Positions 35,315-47,706 of a DNA stretch of 64,000 nt are shown here, in pieces. The DNA is from Biscogniauxia marginata (lineage: Eukaryota; Ascomycota; Sordariomycetes; Xylariales; Xylariaceae), in assembly GCA_022695795.1 (NCBI GenBank), contig MU404108.1, positions 62,001-126,000 on the forward strand, in the 5' to 3' direction. Every line of letters begins with the position of its first letter. The first letter of the stretch is position 1. The notes under the pieces were generated by a model. It was not told the DNA's origin, ran no database searches, and saw only the letters and a program-made list of their open reading frames with translations. The position numbers were made by a program, and so were the translations under genes.

Positions 35315-38300
35315 ATGTCTGCGCGGTCGCCCGACGACAGGATGGACTCGAGGATGGAGTCTAGGAGACCCCGTTCTAGCCAGACCACCGTGTCTGTGAA
35401 CTTCGACGAGCCCGATTCGCACTCGCCTCACCCGCGTATCAAGTTCGGCCTCGCGGAATGCATCGAGACGAAGACGATTACCACGACCACGACCACCAAG
35501 AGATCATACCCCCCTCTCTTCGTAAGGGAGTCGAGGCCTTTATTATCCCTCGACTCGAAGGAGTTCCCCCTGGCTCAGAAACCAACCCCTCCCGAGTTGG
35601 CCAACTTCACCTTCAGTGTCGATCACCACGGCCTGCTCGACTGGCCTGCCGACGATGACGACGAAAGCGTCGAGCGACTAGACGTATGTCTCTTTTTCCC
35701 TCCTGCCGTGATGCCGTCATGCAATCCTCCCTCCCGCGTTCCCCCTTGTTTTACTGACCGGCCACGCCACATTCCAGTGTCTGCAATCCGCTAGCGACGA
35801 GTCCAGCCAAGAGTTTAAGACAGAGCCTGCCTTTGACATTTCCCACGTCGAACCTCGGCGACGTCCTTCCAAGAGCCACCCGCAGGTGTCGTCGACAAGA
35901 AGAGCTCATAAGATGGCCTCTCGATCGGCCTCGCCTATGGCTAACGGTGCCGTGAAGAAGCACTCGCACCGCTCGTCTACCCGCTCCCGCGCCCCGACTC
36001 TCCCACATGCCGTGTCCGATAAGCTGCGCCGCGCCTTCGCCTACGGTTCCGGTTCCCGCAGAGATAATGAGAACGACAGCGTCAACAGACCAGCCAGCGG
36101 CTTTCCTGTCACCCCTGATGCCACTGATCTCGTTTCCACCCATGCGAGCCGGCCCCTGAGATTGCGTCGTACCAACCTCGACTCTTTCGAGACGCCAGAG
36201 TCCGATCCCAACCAGTCCCAGTCTTTCTTTGACATGTCCAGTCCCTCGGGCAGCGACTCCCATACCGTCTTCAGCAGTAATGTGGCTACTCCCCCCATTA
36301 CCGACGCGGACGCGGAACCCTTCACCGATGCCGACGAGTCCCTGCAGCAGTCCATCCGAGCACTGCAACACCCGCGACCCATCAACACCATCGCTGCCCA
36401 GGATGCCAGCCTCCCAAGCCCGCGTTTGTCCCCGACTCTCCAGGCGTCCCAGTTGCACACTGCCGATCCCGATGATGGTGCAGACGAGATCTCTGACACA
36501 GCCCGCGACGACAGCCAGAATACCATCGATGATGACCTAGACGCTTCTGCCGTTACCGAGCTCCCATCGACCGCTCTCGAGCGCTATGGGGATTCTCATC
36601 ATGAAGGCCAGCCTACGATCATGGACAGCCGCTCGATGCTCGAAACGTTTGACGCCATGCCTGCCGAGATGAAGTCGTTCATGATGTACCAATTCCTCCG
36701 CCGCTGTTCCAGAAAGACACTGCATCTGGTCGCCGATGTAGTTAACCCGGCCCTGAAGTGTGATATCCTGAAGGACTTGCCTCTAGAGCTAACCCTACAC
36801 ATTCTATCCTATCTTGACCACCGCGATCTATGCCGTGCAGCCCAGGTGTCGAAACATTGGCGAAGCATCATTGATAGCAACGAGACCGGTTGGAAGGAGC
36901 TTTTTGACTATGACGGCTTTATTCTAGCCCCAGGTGAACTTGACAGGGCCATCAAAGAGGGATGGGGCTGGCAGGATCCGGTTGGACCTGAAGGGTGCGA
37001 ACGCGACTACAGCCTACATAATCGACTCACATCTACCGAGACCGAGCTTCGCTCTGCCTCGAAGCCTGACCCACCGCCCCAGAAGTTGCGATCCTCCAAG
37101 CGTAAGAGAGCTTTGAATAACTTTGGCTCCGAGCGGTCGAAGAGACGAGCAAGTGCTCAAGACAATGTGAAGGATGAGCGGACATACACAGGCAGCAAGG
37201 TGCACAAGTCTGAGGGTCCTATCTCCGCTGCTAATGCTGCCGCCGTCGCCGTGCCCGATCCCCATATTGGCCTTGCGAGCTTGAGAAAGCTTCATCTGTT
37301 CAAATCCCTGTACAGACGCCACTACATGATCCGCAAGAGCTGGACCAGCGGTAAGGTCAAGCCTGGCCACGTTGCGTTCGCTGCGCATCCTCGACACGTT
37401 ATTACCTGCCTACAGTTTGACGAAGACAAGATCATCACCGGTAGTGACGACATGCTCATTCATGTCTACGACACCAAGACTGGCAAGCTACGACGACGTC
37501 TGGAGGGGCACGAAGGTGGCGTCTGGGCCCTCCAGTACGAGGGCAACATGCTCGTGTCTGGTTCGACGGATCGTTCAGTTCGGGTATGGGACATCGAGAA
37601 GGGCTTGTGCACGCAGGTCTTCTATGGACATACTAGTACTGTCCGATGCCTGCAAATCCTAATGCCGACGAAGACTGGAAGGTTTGAGGATGGTCAGGAA
37701 GTGATGATGCCCCCTAAGCCCCTTATCATTACCGGATCTCGCGATAGCCAGCTACGCGTATGGCGCCTCCCTGAAGTAGGGTCCAGGAGATATATTCAGA
37801 CTGGCCCTCCCGCCAACGATGCCGACTGCCCCTACTTTATTCGCACACTTCAGGGTCACAGCCACTCAGTGCGTGCCATCGCTGCGCATGCCGATACCCT
37901 CGTCAGCGGAAGCTACGACAACACTGTTAGAGTATGGCGTATTAGTACCGGAGAGACTGTGCATGTTCTGCAAGGCCATTCACAAAAGGTGTATAGTGTT
38001 GTTCTAGATGTCGCGCGCAATCGCTGTATATCGGGTTCCATGGACAGCTTTGTGAAGATCTGGGATCTGGACACGGGATCTTGCCTCCATACGCTCGAAG
38101 GGCATTCCCTTCTCGTCGGCCTGCTCGACCTCCGCGACGAGCGTCTTGTCTCGGCGGCGGCGGATAGCACGCTACGCATCTGGGATCCAGAAAGCGGACG
38201 ATGTCAATCAACCCTCACAGCACACACAGGTGCGATTACATGCTTCCAGCATGATGGGCGGAAGGTTATTAGTGGTAGTGATCGGACTCTGAAGATGTGG

Positions 38301-38599
38301 GACATCCGCTCGGGCGAGTGCATCCAAGACCTGCTCACAGACCTTAGTGGGGTTTGGCAGGTCAGGTTTGATGAACGTCGATGCGTAGCGGCTGTCCAGC
38401 GTGACAACCTGACATATGTCGAGGTGAGTTGAAATACTTTCGTTCAGAGCATCCTGTTTTGCAGTCTAACTAACCCGTATCTGCGTATTAGATTCTTGAC
38501 TTCGGCGCTGTTCGTGATGGCAAATCACCCGAGGAACTTGGAAAACGCATTCTCCTCAACGCTCCCGAAGTGCAGCGAATTATGGACGAAGACAACTAG
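35315..38599 (+). CDS. cdc4: F-box/WD40 ubiquitin-ligase adaptor, Cdc4/FWD-1 type
   Basis: Substrate receptor of an SCF ubiquitin ligase. The F-box binds Skp1 and the WD40 propeller binds phosphodegrons. Exons 35315-35683, 35778-38423 and 38492-38599 give 1040 residues. The N-terminal 400 residues are disordered and Ser/Pro/Asp-rich. The F-box (LKDLPLELTLHILSYLDH...) starts near residue 455. A basic nuclear-localisation-like patch (SSKRKRALNN, SERSKRRAS) lies near 560-580. At least seven WD repeats run from about 650 to 1000, for example EGHEGGVWALQYEGNMLVSG, VSGSYDNTVRVWR and VSAAADSTLRIWD. The propeller resembles yeast Cdc4 (ITCLQFDEDKIITGSDD, STVRCLQI, LEGHSLLVGLL, AAVQRDN) more than Met30/SCON2. 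Neurospora FWD-1, which degrades the clock protein FRQ, belongs to the same group. The last exon (ILDFGAVRDG...) is short and follows a GTGAGT donor. Confidence 0.92.
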
Positions 38600-40096
38600 A
38601 ATTTTTGTACCCGCAAGATCTTCGTTGGACAACAGTACCCAACTACTCCATTGTCAGGACATTGTTACTTCCATCTTGAGGCCCTGGAGATCCGCCACGA
38701 AATCACGCATGCATGCTTATGCATATCACAGATATGGGCTGTGTTCGTTTAGGGGATCGTCGTCGTCTGCATTCATATTTCCTCCTCTTGTACAGATCGA
38801 TTCTGATCGCGCTAAGAGGAAGTCAACAGCCTCATAAACTCGCGGGTAGGCAGTATGAATTTGGCACCCTATGGATGACAAGCCATGTCACACCGGCATG
38901 GGGCTTTTCTTTTACATGATAATGAAGCCCAAGTCATCAGTCCACCGGCGAGGAAATCAGTTTTCAGGACCAGGCGTGGTTTGATACGATTACTTACTCT
39001 AGTTGTAATCGAGGATGCATTACTCTAGGATTGGGGACTCGGGGAGAACAAGGCGGGCGTCATATTATTTTTTTTTGCCGACCTTGTCCGATCATACACA
39101 GGGTGTCTTTTTGTCTTCTGAGCACTGAGATTGGCGGCGTTACGGATCTGGGGGGAGGGGCATTACTTTATGAAAGCATACCGAGGCGTAATCAACATTT
39201 GTAGGAGTAGGCCAGGGGTTTTTTTGTAAGGCTGTGATTGTAGTAGGCTTCTTAGTAGATTAACAATGCTACTATTCTTCACGAAGTATTATTTGTCTGT
39301 TTTGTAAAAGGGCTCACGTCTCTTTTTTACCTTCCACGGCTCAGTGTTGGTAGGTATGTACTACTACTAGGGTACTTTTGTGAAACTAATACCTTAGTGA
39401 CGACGTCTTAAGTGCTCCTCCTCATGCTGTTGGAGGGATATTCATGTGTGGGTTGTAGGTTGGTGAATGGGGGCCTGGGTCTGTAGGACGTGGCATTCTT
39501 GATCAAAGGGGGGGTTTTTAATATAAAAATAATGTTGAGTTTTCTTTTGATTCTCCCTACTCATTGATTGGTTTGCCTTGTAGCAAGTAGCTCGTAGATA
39601 TATATGAATATAAATGTACCTAGGTAGGTAGGTAAGTCCGTACCTACCTAACCTATATACACCACAACACCACGAGGCGAGGCGATAACACATGCCTACC
39701 TAGGTAGGTAAGATTACAGCCACCGGTATCTTCCCTACCTACCTACATTACCAAATGAGTCCGAAAATTTACATTTCTGTTTCCCTTTCTCGCCGAGTTC
39801 TGAGATACGATTGCGAGCTGCATAGTGAGACTTTCAGCCTGGGTGTTCATCATCATCAACACGAATAAGTTCGTTCGTGTGTTGTACTTTTTATTATACA
39901 TTTAATGCCCTAGTAGTTGAGATCACCGTCATCTACATTTCCCCCCCTTTCTACTCTATGTTTTAAAAGGCGTAAATACCTAATTGAACTAGTAGCATCA
40001 TGGACTTTCAGTACTTCTACTCATTATCCCTTTTCCCTTTTTTTTTTCCCCTTGTCTCCTTTTTCTCCTTTCCTCCTCGGGTTTTGTAAAACAATT
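38600..40096. other. Intergenic between convergent F-box and RecQ genes
   Basis: This 1.5-kb gap contains the 3' ends of both genes. The notable content is a dense set of CCTAGGTAGGTAGGTAAG/CCTACCTACCTA words at 39617-39750, which form inverted repeats of each other. T-rich runs occur near 39068 and 40030-40070. No exon is supported. Confidence 0.6.
39617..39750. repeat. Cluster of TACCTA/TAGGTA inverted words
   Basis: TACCTAGGTAGGTAGG at about 39617, GTACCTACCTAACC near 39640, CCTACCTAGGTAGGTAAG near 39693 and CCCTACCTACCTAC near 39733 are mutual inverted repeats within 130 bases. They could fold into hairpins. The same word recurs elsewhere in the window, always between genes. Confidence 0.75.
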
Positions 40097-42743
40097 CTAC
40101 CCGCTTTCGCAGGCTATGGTGAATTCTTTAAGGAGTGACTATATTTACCCAACGTCAGTAAGCCCAGAATATATTGAGGATCTATCATGCCTTGCTTTCT
40201 TCTTTCTTTTCTTTTTTGCTTTTCTTTTTCATATATATATATAAAGGAGGGGGGGGAGGTTATGTCGGGTTGGGAGGTAGGAAGGAAGGAAGGAAGGGGG
40301 GAAGAGAAAAAGAGAAAGAGAAACAAAACAACGTACCGGGAAATCGTGGTCCTCGAGGGACCCGAACACAGGGGTCTTGTCGAGGCGCAGGCGCGTGACG
40401 CGCGGACTCTTGATGCCGAAGGCGACGCGGGTCAGGAAACGCGGGTCGTCACGCACGTCGCAGGCCTCGAGGACGCGGCGTATGCCGTCGAGGTCCACAG
40501 GCGGCGCCGGCCTCGGGGGCAGCGCTATAGCCCGCCCGCCCGTCAGGCAATACGTGCAGTGGCCGCAAGCCGTCTTTGGGGTTCCGTTTTCTATTCTTTC
40601 CTTTGCTCCTTTCTCCGGAGACGGCGGCGGCAGTGAAGTGCCGAAGTGCTCGGCTAGCGAGCGGGCGAAGCACTGTCCGCCGCCGCCGCCGGGCTTAGCG
40701 GGAGTAGTAGCGGTAGAAGTAGATGTGGCGGTGAACAGGTCGGCGACCTGCTGCGTCCGGCGCAGGGCGTCCTGCTCGCGGGACTCCATTTCAGCGTGCA
40801 GCTTGTCGACGAGGGAAGCGATCTCGTCGTCCGTCTGAGGGAGAGGGCCGAGCACCTTGAACCGGTTTACGACGCCCGACGCCCTGAGCCGGATAAGCCC
40901 GGTGTCATGAAGCGCGTTGAGCTTGCGGATGATATCGGCACGCTGCAGGCCAGCTGACTGTGCCGTGGCGTCAACGTCGATTCGGTGAAACTTAATGGCC
41001 TTGGTTGCACCCTGCGCGATGGCCATCGCCTCGGGCGAGCTGTCGTCCTGAGCCGCAGCGTCGTACGCGGGCATGGCTTCGAATTGGTACGTACTGTACT
41101 CCGGAGTGATGGCGCGGATGAGCCCGAAGCGGAGCTCGAGCGTGGCGAGGAGGATGCTGAGCGGGCTGATGCGGATGTCATAGTCGCGGCTCAGCGTCCC
41201 TTGGTTGAGCTTGAGGACCTCGCCGCCATCAGGTAGCGGCAACGGCTTTTCGTTGAAGATCTCGTCGAGGAGCTGGCGGAGCGACGCACGCGAGGGCAGG
41301 TCGCCCCGGGCAAAGTTCTCCCGGATCCCGAAGTCGTCGTTACAGAGGTACATCATACAGTAGCTCTGCTTCCCGTCTCTTCCGGCCCTGCCGATCTGCT
41401 GGGAGTACTCCTCGACGCTACTAGAGATGTCGTAGTGGAGGACGTTGCGTATGTCGGCCTTATCGATGCCCATGCCGAATGCGATGGTAGCAACCACGAT
41501 GCGGATCTCGCCCGCCATGAACTTATCCTGGATCTCCGTCTTCTCCTCCGTCTTGAGACCAGCGTGGAAGGCGGCTACGCTGAACTTTTCGGCGCTCAGA
41601 CGGCGGGCAATATCCTCAGATTGCTTCTGGAAGGTCACGTACACGAGCGTAGGCCCCGGGTGCTCGTTCAGGAACTTGACCAGCCGTGGGAATTTTTCGC
41701 TTCTGGTGTCCACGGCCTCGGCAAGTAACTGCAGGTTAGGCCTGTAGGGCGGCGTACGGAACACGTTTTCATCAGTGATCTGGAAAGCCTCACAAATGTC
41801 CTTAGCCACAAGCGGCGTAGCCGTCGCCGTGAGACAGATGACGCGCTCAGCCTGGATCTCCTGCACGAAACGGGCTATCTTGAGGTAGTCGGGCCTGAAC
41901 GAGTGGCCCCATTCAGAGATGCAGTGGGCCTCGTCGACAGCGACTAGGCGGATGCCGCCGGGGATATATTTCATACTCTCAACAAAGCCCTCGTTATTCA
42001 GGCGCTCCGGTGCACAGTACAATAGTCTGAGACGTCCTTCGCGCATGCCGGCACTGATCTCCTTCTGCTCCTCCCACGTCTTGGTCGAATCCAGACAAGC
42101 TGCGGGGATGTCCCGCCGTACCAGGGCGTCCACTTGATCCTTCATCAAGGCGATGAGAGGCGACACTACAATCGTTATACCAGAGCCGGCGTTGGCCGCT
42201 CCAGGACGGTTTTCGGTATGGCTGGAAGCATCAATCTTCTCAAAAGCTATACCTGGTATCTGGAGGTAGGTAGTTAGAAATCAAGATGCCGCTTAGGAGG
42301 TAACGATAGATTCCCCCCTTACCTGATAACAAAGCGACTTCCCGGCCCCTGTCGGGAATATTACAAGCGAATTGTTTCCTTGTAAGACTGCATTGATGGC
42401 ATCAGACTATTCGATGGTCAGGGAGTCAATACGTCGACAGAGTAAGGAATTATATAATCTGGAAAGCTATATCTCAGGGCTAAGGCGGCTGGTATAATAA
42501 AATTCAGGGGTACGTGGTACCAACCTGCTCGTGACGGAAGTCGTCAAAGCCGAACTTCTCTTTCAAGATAGACTTGGCGATGATACTGTGATGGTCACCA
42601 TCCTGGGACGTGCCGTCTCCCAGCTTAGTTCGTTTGCGGGAGTTGCTTCCGCCGCCTGGGGACATGGAGCGTTTGGAGTTGGCGAGGAGCGCGTCCACGC
42701 TCACATCATCCAGCAGCTTGTCCCCGGAATCATAGTCAGACAT
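40097..42743 (-). CDS. RecQ-family 3'-5' DNA helicase
   Basis: ATP-dependent helicase for recombination and replication-fork repair. Exons 42743-42525, 42406-42323, 42259-40337 and 40138-40097 give 755 residues. Motif I is PTGAGKS (about 91-97, assembled across intron 1), motif II is DEAH (about 210-213) within the RecQ-type VDEAHCISEWGHSFRPDY, motif III is LTATAT, and motif VI is QQIGRAGRDG. The RecQ C-terminal zinc/winged-helix part follows but is divergent, with CGHCTYC near the end of exon 3. The terminal 14-codon exon SLLKEFTIACESG is inferred. It joins DHDFP in phase after a 198-base T/C-rich intron and resembles the usual end of fungal homologues; otherwise the frame runs into the intron. 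The protein is much shorter than Sgs1/QDE-3 (over 1400), so it is more like the short fungal RecQ2 type. The N-terminal 60 residues are acidic and Ser-rich. Confidence 0.9.
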
Positions 42744-44180
42744 GGTCTCAACTGTGGACAGGTACCGTCTTGGCTGGGAAGGTCTAGAGGGAAAGGGGGG
42801 GTCCGGGTGAAGGTAGTGAGTGGGTGAGTTTGTCGCGGCGAACTTGAAGTGACGTGTCGGATCACGAAGTCTAATGCTACAACATGTAAGCGGCCGGTCG
42901 AGAGCAACCTTAGACACTAAAGGGTGGAGATGCCAACTTGGGAGAAAGACTAAAGGTACGATCAGCACACGCTTTGCTTACCTAAGACGCGTCTCTCCAC
43001 GGCCGTTTAGGAGATGGTGAAATGGTCGCCTGGTCGCGGTGGTCCAAGCTCCCCTTGGTCGGTGCCTGGGAAAGCTTGACTGCATGTCGCAGCACCTGAG
43101 GCGCCCTGCCAATGCTGACATGCTATACCTAAGGTTATGCTATTTTTATGCCTTCAGTTGAGGAATGGGGGGGAAACCATTCGATATGAGCAAGTCCAAG
43201 ATTACCGTAGTAAGTCTAGACTAGACCCTCGGTAAAACTCCGCCTTGACGGAATAGAACCCCGACAATCCAAGCCTCGTCTATGCTGAGCCGAGCCGAGA
43301 AAGCTGGGGAGAACGCACACAACTGTTGGTGACAATTGTTGGTTGGTTGTACAGATTATTGGGGTAAAATCTCGGAAAAGCTACACTAATGTCGAATTCT
43401 CCGATGTGGGGCTACTTCCCTTTTAAGAACCACCTTGAGGTCGCTAACCCTAAAACAAGTAAGTGCCACAGCAGGTGGTTCCTGGTCTAGTAACGCGAAT
43501 ACTAAAGTGAGGTACGCACCCCCAAGGCTTATTAGGTACCTATTCCTTGTCCCTCGTTTAATACATATTATACTAGTGAGTACCTATATGTGTGGTTCCA
43601 TTGTTCCTTATGGGTATGATGGCCAATAATATAGACAACTTGAACACTTAGGATAGAACAGCATATATAACACTTAATAACTTATCATATAAACAAACTG
43701 TCGAAGTCATGGTAAATGCGACGATAAACCCCCCAAAAGATCAAACTAGAACTAAGCTCTGAAATAGTATATTTTCCTAGAATGGATATATTCTACTAAT
43801 TAGTTTAAAGCGAATAAAAAGACATAGGGGGATATATATTATAACATTTGCCCTAGCTAGCATTGCTATGTATTTATCTGAACCCTTTATCTAGCTGTAC
43901 ATTCACTTTCCACGATCGTACAACAGGGACCTTCAGAGGACTGGATTAAAATATCGCTGAGTTTTCATGTGATGAGCTATCGTCAGGGCTTTGCTATGTG
44001 ACTAAATCGATTTTGTCGAGTCAGACACTGAAATGAACATACCAAAGAAGTCGAATTTAACAGTGAAACTGTAGAAGACCTCACTATGTAATATCCGGGC
44101 CTTCAGGAGTGGGGATGATTGCAGGATAGTTTGCATAGTCTACAAGGGATGCTTCAACCTCGTATGGCTATTCCAACTGC
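42744..44180. other. Intergenic upstream of RecQ, AT-rich
   Basis: The first 300 bases are GC-richer and likely carry the RecQ promoter. The 43.6-44.1 kb part is strongly AT-rich. No gene or known repeat is seen. Confidence 0.55.
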
Positions 44181-45306
44181 TTAGACGGTCTTCTTTGCCT
44201 CCTGCATTCTTTTCTCCTCCTCCATGAACCATTTCCCAGCTCTGGCTAGGCCTTCATCCATGGTGAACCTCGGCTCGTATCCTAGAACTCTCCTTGCTTT
44301 TTCGCCGTTTGGGGTGCGCGTAACGGTGGTCAGGTGAATTATCTCTCGGGTTATGAGCGGTTGTCCCTTGCCCCAAGTTCGAATCCATGCGATCCACTCA
44401 TTGATGTTCGCCATTAACAGGGCGACCCAAATGGGAATTATCTTAATTTCTTCCATTTTGACTGGGAGCCCGACAGATGCAGCAATGGCGCGCTGGAACT
44501 CCCAGAATTTGACGGGTTCGTTGTTAATGACATTGAAGCTCTGGCCATCCACGCGCATGTCGAGTGGTGGGGGAGGGTTTCCATATGCCCGTATGAGGGC
44601 GTCTGCGGCAAGAAAATGGGCGTCGACAAGGTTAGAAATGTAGACAAAGTCGTATGTATATATTGTTGCCCGGGCCCATTTGAAACTTGGCTTTACCCGC
44701 CCGAGCATTGGCAACGATTTTCCCCATACAAACGCCATCTCGCTCCCCGAAAGTAGAGGCGGGACGTATGGAAACTGTTAACATGGAGGAGTCGCCATTT
44801 TTTCGGTTGGCAGCGAGGATTCCGGTTTCAGCTTCTGCCTTGGTGAGAGTGTACACGCGCTTCTGTGCCGGATACTGGAGAACTGGGAAGGTCTCGTCGG
44901 CATTAAATAGATCGGTCAGATTGTCGTGAATTACAGATGAGGTAGAGGTATTGATGAAGGCCTGTACCGTCGCGATTTTTTCGGCCGAGATAAGCAGGTT
45001 CCGAGCGCCAACGACGTTCACTTTTTAAAAGACCTCAGGCTGTTGAATAGTCGAATCTGGACATGCTACGTGGAAAATGGTCTTCGGCTTTGCCTTGGCG
45101 AACACGGCCTCAACATCAACAAGAGACGAGATATCACAAATGTGGTATGTGACGCCGGGGATGCGGTTGCGGCTGGTGTCGATATCAATGACGTGAATGT
45201 CGCATTTGGGATCACGTTCGAGGAGATCGTTGGCAAGATGAAAGCCGATAAAGCCGCATCCGCCTGTGATAATAACAGGACTGAGAGACGTAGTATTAGC
45301 TGTCAT
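44181..45306 (-). pseudogene. 3-beta-HSD/Erg26-like sterol dehydrogenase, broken
   Basis: NAD(P)-dependent short-chain dehydrogenase of the 3-beta-hydroxysteroid dehydrogenase/sterol-4-carboxylate decarboxylase type. The Rossmann motif VIITGGCGFIGFHLA is intact, and the catalytic YxxxK appears as YTLTK. The C-terminal half shows DFVYISNLVDAHFLAADAL and a late hydrophobic segment. Two lesions are visible. An in-frame TAA (45027-45025) splits QPEVF from KVNVVGARN, where homologues have a coding residue. A four-base duplication near 44652-44659 shifts the frame between GPGNNIY and DFVYIS. No splice sites remove either. With both ignored, the reading covers about 374 codons without introns, a normal length. 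It is probably a recently inactivated paralogue. It is unlikely to be the organism's only Erg26, which is essential in yeast. Confidence 0.82.
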
Positions 45307-46368
45307 GATGGCAAATTCTCAGATGTCTAGATAGATAAGAATGCGTTTACATGTATGGGATCATGTATGGAGACTACGAGTGTAGAGGTGGAGGAGACGG
45401 GGTAGTTAATGCAGTTGGTGCAGTTGGCGAAGTTAGGTCTCCAACAGAAATTTCCAATGATGGCATTATTTCCGCCCCTTGTTGGCAGACGAGGGTAGCA
45501 AGGTGGTATGATTGTACCATAATTCGGTGACCTAGTGGTGGTTGGCAGCGTGTGCCAAATATCACATCTATAACAACTAACATCGTCCCTTGCATATCGC
45601 TAAAACAACATATCGCACACAAAAGGCAGTTAGCGGATACCTTTTTGGAGCATCTTCGACCAAACTTGGGCCTATAATTGGCTTATACATGTAAGCATAG
45701 CTGAGGGGATGTGCTATACTTTACGTACCTGCGTACTATACAAATCTGAATATGGCTATCTTAATCCTGGTACATGTGATTGACGCTATATACAGTATTG
45801 TACCCCTTATGCCTAGCATATGTAGGCACAGCTTGTAATTGAGACCTACCCAAGTTCCACTGCCGAATGGGATATCTCATGATATACCTGATGATAGGAG
45901 TATTCCATGTAGGCCGAGGCCTAGCCTTATTGATTATATTGGCCATGTAATTTCTATCGTGGAAGGAAAGCTACTGACTACCACATAGTCGGTCCAACAT
46001 CACATCAACTGGGCTAGAGGTGTCAATACCTTTGGGACCGTATTTACGCCTACAATACAAAATCGCCAAGAGGGAAATAGTATTCGAGATTCTGCGACTG
46101 GTGGCTGTTTTGTCAGTTATGCTACCAGCTTCTAGAGAAGGACATAGGTATACTGGTGCAGAGCTTGCTCATCACATCATATTTATTAGTAGCAGTGGTT
46201 TTCTTTCTCGCCTGACCCAAAGATCTATTTTATCTCTACTAAAGTCACCGCGCACCTCTACGTAACCCTTCGATATCCGGGTCTCAAAATATCCACTGTA
46301 TAAATTAATCTCTAGTATGCACCAAGATATCCTCTACTTATAATCCTCTTGATCACATTCCCGCGGTC
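45307..46368. other. AT-rich intergenic gap
   Basis: Just over 1 kb between the broken dehydrogenase and the receptor fossil. The 81-codon frame at 46020-46265 and the 61-codon minus frame at 45761-45946 match nothing I know. It may contain further decayed coding sequence. Confidence 0.45.
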
Positions 46369-47360
46369 CAGCTACCGCCAGGGGAGGTATCTAATCTGAT
46401 AGACCCTCCTTCAAGAGCACACACTGTGACTATCCTAGACGCAGTTTTGGTCCCTTTGGTGCTTATAGCAGTCATGATCCGTAATTTTGTTCGTATGAAA
46501 TTTACTAAAAACTGAGGATGGTATAACGGTGAGTCTTTCTGGGTCTAACTCAAATCACGATCTAGTGTAAACTAATGCCTCCCCCAGTTGTTTGTATTAT
46601 TGCGGTTGTAGGTGTTCAGTCGATAGATAGCAGGAGTTCGAGTGATCAATGACAGTCATAGCTTGGATCACTGGCACATACGATAATATATTCCCGAGGT
46701 GAGTATTGTCGTCCTGGTGGCATATGACACGACATCCATATGGACATCTCTCCAGTTTATCGTGTATTTACCACGGTAGTATATTGAATACCGTCAGTAA
46801 CTCATCCAATTTAGTGATCAAAATTCGGATATGGTCATCATATTTGGGACATTCTGGCGTCTTGGCTTCTAACTATCCAGAATCTTCAGGTTTGTTTCTA
46901 GAAGTCATTCCCTTAACCACCTGAGCGCACATCGAATGCATCTCTTATCGTCAAATGGTATAACCTACCCACTTAGGATATTTTTCACATAACTGTGTAT
47001 TTTACTCTTCTATCTCCAGATCTTCAGCATTAGCAGAACTTTTCGGCTTATAATTTATACGGGTATTGCTGTTCTTGCTGCCTTTTATTCCCTTATGATT
47101 ACTGTTGCCATACGGTCTATCGTAACCTGCACTAGCATCCAACAGCAAGCAATTCCGTTCTGTCAGGCTTACAGCGATCCTATTGTATCATTAAAAACAG
47201 AAGTTGGGTCGTGCCATCATTTTTTAAGCTGGTCTTCCGTAAGTGCTCCTTTCATGTAGTATCTTTGAGCAAACTCTCAGTCTTGGCATTGCCTCCGATA
47301 CCACCTGCATTGTTGTGACATAATCGAGATAAAAGGAGCTGATTGTTGGATATATTATAA
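46369..47360 (+). pseudogene. Decayed PTH11-like seven-helix membrane protein
   Basis: Conceptual reading of short fragments recovers the pattern of fungal PTH11/rhodopsin-domain receptors. Fragment 1 (46369-46528) reads LPPGEVSNLIDPPSRAHT, then a hydrophobic helix and RMKFTKN, a TGA stop, and GWYN. A GTGAGT...CCCCCAG intron then leads to VVCIIAVVGVQS (46588 onward), which ends in TGA. Fragment 2 (47020-47238), between a TCTCCAG acceptor and a GTAAGT donor, reads IFSISRTFRLIIYTGIAVLA... with a membrane helix. Fragment 3 (from 47281) reads LALPPIPPALL, stop, HNRDKRS. This is the order PSR-helix-GWDD-helix ... SRTxR-helix ... PIP-helix expected for the family. Several in-frame TGA codons indicate a dead gene, consistent with C-to-T decay. 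The family call is from memory of the pattern only. Confidence 0.45.
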
Positions 47361-47364
47361 ACCA

Positions 47365-47568
47365 ATGAATAGCTCAAATATAAAACAGGGTTGCGGATGT
47401 AGCCTGTGCCGGACCCAATCACTCGATCGTAACGGTCTGGATAAAGTGCTGGATGCTACGTCAAACGCGGACCCGGATCTTGTATTTACCTATCCAATTT
47501 TGGGTTATCAAGACTTTCCAAATTCTCGTACTATACTAGAGAACGATATCGTGTTCATTGCCTCATAG
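47365..47568 (+). other. Orphan 67-codon open frame
   Basis: Reads MNSSNIKQGCGCSLCRT... with a CGCSLC cluster and no recognisable domain. It lies between the receptor fossil and the secreted-protein gene. It may be the tail of the fossil or chance. I do not call it a gene. Confidence 0.25.
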
Positions 47569-47706
47569 GGAAGCCCGGCAGTTTGCCCGGCACCTTTGGC
47601 AAGTGATGATAAAGGTTCAGCATCCCCTGTCGTTTGTTTGAGGGAGCGTTTTCCGGATTCAATAAGGGGAGTGTTTCTCCAATCTCTATAGGCTAATACG
47701 AAGGAA

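Noticed and set aside
34572..35399. A 275-codon plus-strand frame before the F-box gene
   Set aside because: It translates tandem repeats and pyrimidine tracts and overlaps the true start in another frame.
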